From positions 1 through 64,000 of the forward strand of contig NZ_JADNRQ010000004.1 of assembly GCF_015594625.1 (NCBI RefSeq): a DNA stretch of 64,000 nucleotides. Direction: 5' to 3'. The translations under genes and the position numbers were made by a program. Below are positions 60,475 to 64,000 of the stretch, in pieces. Under the pieces are notes generated by a model. That model saw only the letters and a program-made list of their open reading frames with translations, was not told the origin of the DNA and searched no databases. Within the stretch, counting starts at the first letter, position 1. The number at the start of each line of letters is the position of its first letter. This DNA comes from Desulfallas sp. Bu1-1. Lineage in GTDB: Bacteria > Bacillota > Desulfotomaculia > Desulfotomaculales > Desulfallaceae.

Positions 60475-61146
60475 TTGGACATAGGAAAGGTAGTTGCAGA
60501 TGTTATTAATACGAGGGTTAGTGTTCGCAGGTACTTACCTGAAATGATTACGGAAGAGGAGATAATTGCAATTCTTGAGGCTGGAAGGAGAGCGCCATCA
60601 GGGGAAAACGCCCAACCATGGTCTTTTATAATTGTGAAATCCGAGGAAAATAAAAAAATTTTAGGTCAATTATGTAAAAGGGGTAGTGGGAGACACTTTA
60701 CAGGCGAATATGTCACCAGGAAAATGCAGGAGCGTTTCGAAAGCCTAACTGACATACAAAAACGAAAAAGAGTATTTAAGAAACTTACTTCAGGTGATGT
60801 ATCCGCTTTTGTAGCCGAGGCACCGGTTTTAATTATTGTAATCGGCTTAAAAAATGTTTTGAATACACCTTATGATTGTTCTGCAGCTATAGAGAATATG
60901 CTTATTATGGCACATGCTATGGGTTTGGGTGGGTGTTGGGTAAATGCGTCTACTTTGGATATAAGAGACGAGGTAATGTTAAAGAACTTTTTTGAAATTC
61001 CAAATGAGTATAAAGTTATTAGTATAATAGCTTTTGGTAAGCCAAGAACAAAACACAAACCAAGGCCTAGAAAACCGCTAGAACAAATGGTTTATAAGGA
61101 AAAATACGGTATAAAATACTTTATTGGCGGTGAGGGTTGTGAATAA
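60475..61146 (+). CDS. Nitroreductase-family flavoprotein
   Basis: The N-terminus NTRVSVRRYLPEMITEEEII and RRAPSGENAQPWSFIIVKSE form the FMN-binding pattern of the nitroreductase family; AHAMGLGGCWVNASTLDIRD and IPNEYKVISIIAFGKP are the later conserved parts. The substrate is unknown. It starts at TTG 60475 after AGGAGGTTG and overlaps the next gene. Confidence 0.88.
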   Translation: MDIGKVVADVINTRVSVRRYLPEMITEEEIIAILEAGRRAPSGENAQPWSFIIVKSEENKKILGQLCKRGSGRHFTGEYVTRKMQERFESLTDIQKRKRVFKKLTSGDVSAFVAEAPVLIIVIGLKNVLNTPYDCSAAIENMLIMAHAMGLGGCWVNASTLDIRDEVMLKNFFEIPNEYKVISIIAFGKPRTKHKPRPRKPLEQMVYKEKYGIKYFIGGEGCE

Positions 61147-61621
61147 TACTTTTCTTCAAAAGCAAATTAATTATTTAAATGATATATTAGCAGATACTCT
61201 TAAAAGTTTTTGGGACGAGAGGGGTAGGGGCGCCCGGTATAGGACCACTCTTATTGGAATAGATAGATATATTAAATTAAATGAAAACAGCTTTATACAT
61301 AAGTCTGAAAATTGTTTGACGGCTATGCAAAATGTTAAAACATACTTGGAAGGTCATGGTATTATACTAAGCATGTCTTATAACCAAAGACAAGACTTTT
61401 CTGAGGTTCTTGATGTTGAAATTCATGGATGCCTTCACCTTGGTATGGAAAGTAAGTTGTTGGAAAATGGAGTAGAAGAACCGCTCGCATGTCCATGTGC
61501 TAATCTTATTATGTATTTAATTGAACAGACCCAGGGGTTAACAACAGAATTAGCTGATATAAAGATTATTAATGGTGAGGTTTGCAAACTTTGTATTGTC
61601 ATATTCAGGCCTAATGATTAG
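61139..61621 (+). CDS. Cys-containing protein of unknown function
   Basis: The 160-residue product has no family I can name. It ends with a cysteine-rich part: EIHGCLHLGMESKLL, then PLACPCANLIMYLIEQTQGL and GEVCKLCIVIFRP. Two CxC or CxxC pairs could bind a metal or Fe-S cluster. Its GTG start (61139) overlaps the nitroreductase stop, so the two are co-translated and could form a redox pair. Confidence 0.65.
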   Translation: MNNTFLQKQINYLNDILADTLKSFWDERGRGARYRTTLIGIDRYIKLNENSFIHKSENCLTAMQNVKTYLEGHGIILSMSYNQRQDFSEVLDVEIHGCLHLGMESKLLENGVEEPLACPCANLIMYLIEQTQGLTTELADIKIINGEVCKLCIVIFRPND

Positions 61622-61630
61622 GAAGCTAAA

Positions 61631-61765
61631 ATGAAAATACAAAATAAATTAATAACATTGGAAGATGCGGTTACAACGGTTAAGGACGATGAATATGTTG
61701 ACATTCAGCGGGCTTGCAAAGGCCCTATGGCCTTTGTTTGCGAACTTGCTAGAAAAAAACTATAG
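61631..61765 (+). pseudogene. Remnant of a CoA-transferase subunit A (glutaconate CoA-transferase type)
   Basis: The 44-codon frame reads MKIQNKLITLEDAVTTVKDD then EYVDIQRACKGPMAFVCELA before a stop. It matches the first 55 or so residues of GctA-like subunits (KLxTLEEAVxxVKDGD... PMAFVREL), with the glycine-rich loop lost by a small internal deletion. Nothing of the remaining 250 residues follows. Confidence 0.6.
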
Positions 61766-61905
61766 GTTGGTGTATGAAAAACAGGACATATGTACGGCAA
61801 TCCGGATTGCATTGGACATTCGTTCATGAAAAACATTTTTCGAAAACCTGTTTATAGGGATTAAAACACTCAAGTCCCTTACTACTAAACCACTACGATC
61901 AAACA

Positions 61906-61935
61906 CGTTTGTTACAGTGGAACCTGTAATAAACG
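61906..61935. promoter_or_regulatory. Dyad upstream of sigma-54 promoter 2
   Basis: CGTTTGTTACAG and CTGTAATAAACG are inverted repeats (11 of 12 bases) separated by six bases, ending 25 bp before the -24 element. The site is a good candidate operator or activator site; it is unlike the TGTCCGA repeat at promoter 1. Confidence 0.55.
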
Positions 61936-61960
61936 TTCTTTTTGTTATTGCACAGTAGAT

Positions 61961-61976
61961 TTGGTATGGTTTTTGC
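61961..61976 (+). promoter_or_regulatory. Sigma-54 (-24/-12) promoter 2
   Basis: TTGGTATGGTTTTTGC keeps the invariant GG-N10-GC spacing with a T-rich -12 side. It faces the class III CoA-transferase and dehydrogenase genes about 430 nt downstream. Confidence 0.7.
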
Positions 61977-62022
61977 ACTGTACAAAATATAAGGAGCAAA
62001 AAATAAGATTTTATTATAGAGA

Positions 62023-62193
62023 GATACTGGCGTATATTCTGATTTAAAAACCTTGGATTTTAAATTCACTTTAGGACAGGACCTCAAAGAGTTTTTGGTT
62101 GCAAAGGCTAAAAAAGTTGAGGTCACTATGGTATTGATTTCTGCGGAACAGTCATCCGTAGCGAATATTAAAAATATTTGGAAGCTTACGTAG
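62023..62193 (+). pseudogene. Decayed coding fragment of unknown family
   Basis: The frame DTGVYSDLKTLDFKFTLGQD, then LKEFLVAKAKKVEVTMVLIS, has protein-like composition but no start codon. It stops at 62193, with a possible continuation (YVVAKYKWPEGMFIVNNLPG) in another frame. An AAGGAG at 61991 may be its old ribosome site. I cannot name the family. The rest of 61766-62409 holds only the sigma-54 promoter and dyad. Confidence 0.35.
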
Positions 62194-62409
62194 TTGCCAA
62201 GTATAAATGGCCAGAAGGAATGTTTATAGTTAACAATTTACCTGGGATAGCAGGCGAATAATTTCAAAAATTCATTCTTTTAGGAAGAAATTATAGTGAA
62301 AGGGGCCAGCTACTGCAGGGGATATAGACATGGGAGAGCGTATAACTCAGGGGGCTGGTGGATGGTCAAATAAATAGAATAGCATTTAGAGGATTTAGGG
62401 GGTTATAAG

Positions 62410-63582
62410 ATGAGCGAAAATTCATTTTCCGGAATTAAAGTTCTCGACTTAACAAGGTATTTACCAGGGGCCTACGCTACACAGGTATTTGCGGATCTTG
62501 GAGCGGAAGTGATAAAAGTTGAAGAGATAACAAAGGGCGATTTTTGCAGGTTGGATCCGCCAAAATTGCATGGCGTTAGTTACTACTTTGCAGCCTTATG
62601 TCGCAACAAAAAAAGCTTATCCCTTAACCTCAAAAGCAACGACGGGCAGCGGATATTTAAACGGTTGGCTGAAGAGGCGGATGTAATAATTGAAAATTTT
62701 CGCCCTGGAGTTACACAACGGTTGAACATCGACTACTCTGAAATCAAGAAAATAAACCCCAAAATAATTTACTGTTCCTTATCGGGTTTTGGTCAAAACA
62801 ACCCTGCAAGCTTAAAAGCTATCCATGACGTAAATTTGCAGGCGTTAAGCGGTTATTTATCATTAAATGGAGGCAAGCTTTCTCCGGTGCATTTAGCTGA
62901 CGTGGCAACCGCTATGGTTGCTGCTCTGGGTATCGCTATAGCTTTATTTCACCGTGAAGCGACTGGAGAAGGTCAGTACGTTGATGTAGCGATGTTTGAT
63001 TCATTTTTGTGGTGGCTTAGCCTGTTATATAGCAGATTCCATTTTCAAGGAAATTACATTTCCCAAGAGACACTGGAATACCCCGCGCTTTGCTACAACA
63101 TCTATAAGACAAAAGACAACCAGTTAATGGCATTTGGTATGGTAGAAACGAAGTTTTGGCAGGAGTTTTGTGAGAAAACAGGCATGGAGGAACTAATCCC
63201 CAAACAATTTTTACGGCGCCACGAAGATCAGGAAGCCTGGGAAAAGATGTGCGACTTGGTGGCTAGCAAAACTCAGGAGGAATGGTTAGAGTGGCTTAAG
63301 GACAAGGACATTTGTGTAACCCCGGTCAAGAATATGGGGGATGCCATAAAAGACATCTTGGCAGCAAATAGCGGAATAATGGATTACGTGGATTTTCCTG
63401 TCGTCGGGAAGATATTGCAAACTGGATTACCGTTAAAGCTATCTGGAATTCCTACTTCGCTTCAATCAGTGTCACCTCCGCCAGAATTAGGACAGCATAC
63501 TGGGGAGATTTTGGAACGAATTGGGTTCAAAAGGGATGATATCGAGGCGTTCGCTAAACTGGGAATCGTCGGAGGAGTATGA
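62410..63582 (+). CDS. Class III (CaiB/BaiF-type) CoA-transferase
   Basis: The 390-residue enzyme has the family hallmarks GIKVLDLTRYLPGAYATQVF, then ADLGAEVIKVEE, and CRNKKSLSLNLKSNDGQRIF, EADVIIENFRPGVTQRL and IIYCSLSGFGQ. The catalytic aspartate lies in IHDVNLQALSGY, as in formyl-CoA transferase. It moves CoA between carboxylic acids. It probably forms an operon with the dehydrogenase that follows and is driven by sigma-54 promoter 2. Confidence 0.92.
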   Translation: MSENSFSGIKVLDLTRYLPGAYATQVFADLGAEVIKVEEITKGDFCRLDPPKLHGVSYYFAALCRNKKSLSLNLKSNDGQRIFKRLAEEADVIIENFRPGVTQRLNIDYSEIKKINPKIIYCSLSGFGQNNPASLKAIHDVNLQALSGYLSLNGGKLSPVHLADVATAMVAALGIAIALFHREATGEGQYVDVAMFDSFLWWLSLLYSRFHFQGNYISQETLEYPALCYNIYKTKDNQLMAFGMVETKFWQEFCEKTGMEELIPKQFLRRHEDQEAWEKMCDLVASKTQEEWLEWLKDKDICVTPVKNMGDAIKDILAANSGIMDYVDFPVVGKILQTGLPLKLSGIPTSLQSVSPPPELGQHTGEILERIGFKRDDIEAFAKLGIVGGV

Positions 63583-63704
63583 ATTAGTCAGTAGAATAGC
63601 TAGTTCTTTTGGTTTAGTTGGGGCCGTTATTTATATCTAGCATCGAATGAGTAACGTTTTGTAGCCGGAAGTACAATTATCGTAGATGGAGGGTGGATAA
63701 TCCA

Positions 63705-64000
63705 ATGACGGGAAATTGGTTTGGTGTTTTACCTTTACAGGGTCAGGTAGCGGTAGTAACCGGTGGAGGGACAGGGATTGGACGCGCGATAGCCTTGGCT
63801 TTGGCTGGAGCGGGAGCAAAAGTAGTGGTTGCCAGTCGCAACAAAGAAAAGTTATTAAGAGTTTGTGAAGAAATCAAGGCCAACGGCGGTGAGAGCCTTG
63901 CTGTTCGTACCGATGTCACCTGCCAGGAAGATATAGATAACTTAATTGCAGCGTCATGTGAAGCTTTCGAACGAATTGACATCTTAGTAAACAATGCGGG
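63705..64000 (+). CDS. Short-chain dehydrogenase/reductase, 3' end outside window
   Basis: The Rossmann N-terminus VAVVTGGGTGIGRAIALALA contains the TGxxxGIG nucleotide motif. RTDVTCQEDID and IDILVNNAG (NNAG motif) follow before the window ends. The basic residue in VVASRNKEKL suggests NADP(H) preference. The ATG at 63705 follows GGAGGGTGG. The active-site Ser-Tyr-Lys part is not in the window. Confidence 0.9.
   Translation, partial: MTGNWFGVLPLQGQVAVVTGGGTGIGRAIALALAGAGAKVVVASRNKEKLLRVCEEIKANGGESLAVRTDVTCQEDIDNLIAASCEAFERIDILVNNA

Overview
The window looks like chromosome of a spore-forming, anaerobic, Gram-positive-type bacterium close to the Desulfotomaculum/Pelotomaculum group (Peptococcaceae). 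This is inferred from strong AGGAGG ribosome sites with many GTG and TTG starts, a SpoVB-like flippase, DegS/DegU-type regulation, S-layer (SLH) anchored proteins, a Tad pilus locus of clostridial layout, cobalamin riboswitches and metal transporters typical of corrinoid- and nickel-dependent anaerobes. Genus cannot be fixed from the sequence alone.

Layout. 1-2,600: end of an IS607-type element, a metal-binding lipoprotein, a MntA/HepT toxin-antitoxin pair and a decayed metal permease. 2,640-18,116: a metal-acquisition island with a broken DUF4198 gene, a FecB/FecC/FecE-type ABC importer followed by three SAM methyltransferases, a membrane gate protein, an EamA protein, another methyltransferase with a NikA-like binding lipoprotein and a GNAT protein, then a NikMN/CbiQ/CbiO nickel or cobalt ECF importer. 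Five copies of one covarying hairpin (CCAYGRAGG...CUUUCRUGG followed by a U-rich tract) sit in the leaders of these transcription units. 18,190-29,289: two cobalamin riboswitches, then an S-layer protein that joins an alpha/alpha toroid to a DUF4430 (transcobalamin-like) domain, a DUF4430 lipoprotein, ECF T and double-ATPase subunits, a second toroid-SLH protein and a CbrT-like S component. This reads as a bacterial intrinsic-factor-like corrinoid capture and uptake system.

29,465-42,700: housekeeping and accessory genes (Ogt, SpoVB-like protein, UspA, DegV, ECF sigma/anti-sigma, a NifU-like protein with an in-frame TGA at the CxxC position, an omega-amidase-like enzyme, YchF), tRNA-Thr(CGT), tRNA-Leu(CAA), and an IS200/IS605 element with tnpA and tnpB. 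Between the SpoVB-like gene and tRNA-Thr lies an unusual ~470-nt structured region made of hairpins separated by a repeated ~15-nt linker and ended by a strong terminator.

42,855-54,582: a complete Tad/Flp pilus operon, extended by a DUF192 protein and a HAMP receptor, and converging with a DegS/DegU-like two-component pair. 55,051-64,000: an AT-richer metabolic region. A CBS-PAS sigma-54 activator is followed by two good -24/-12 promoters, a sodium:solute symporter with its DUF3311 partner, a nitroreductase, a class III CoA-transferase and a short-chain dehydrogenase cut by the window end. Several gene remnants (glyoxalase, tyrosine recombinase, CoA-transferase subunit) and a 134-bp palindrome show that this part has been rearranged.
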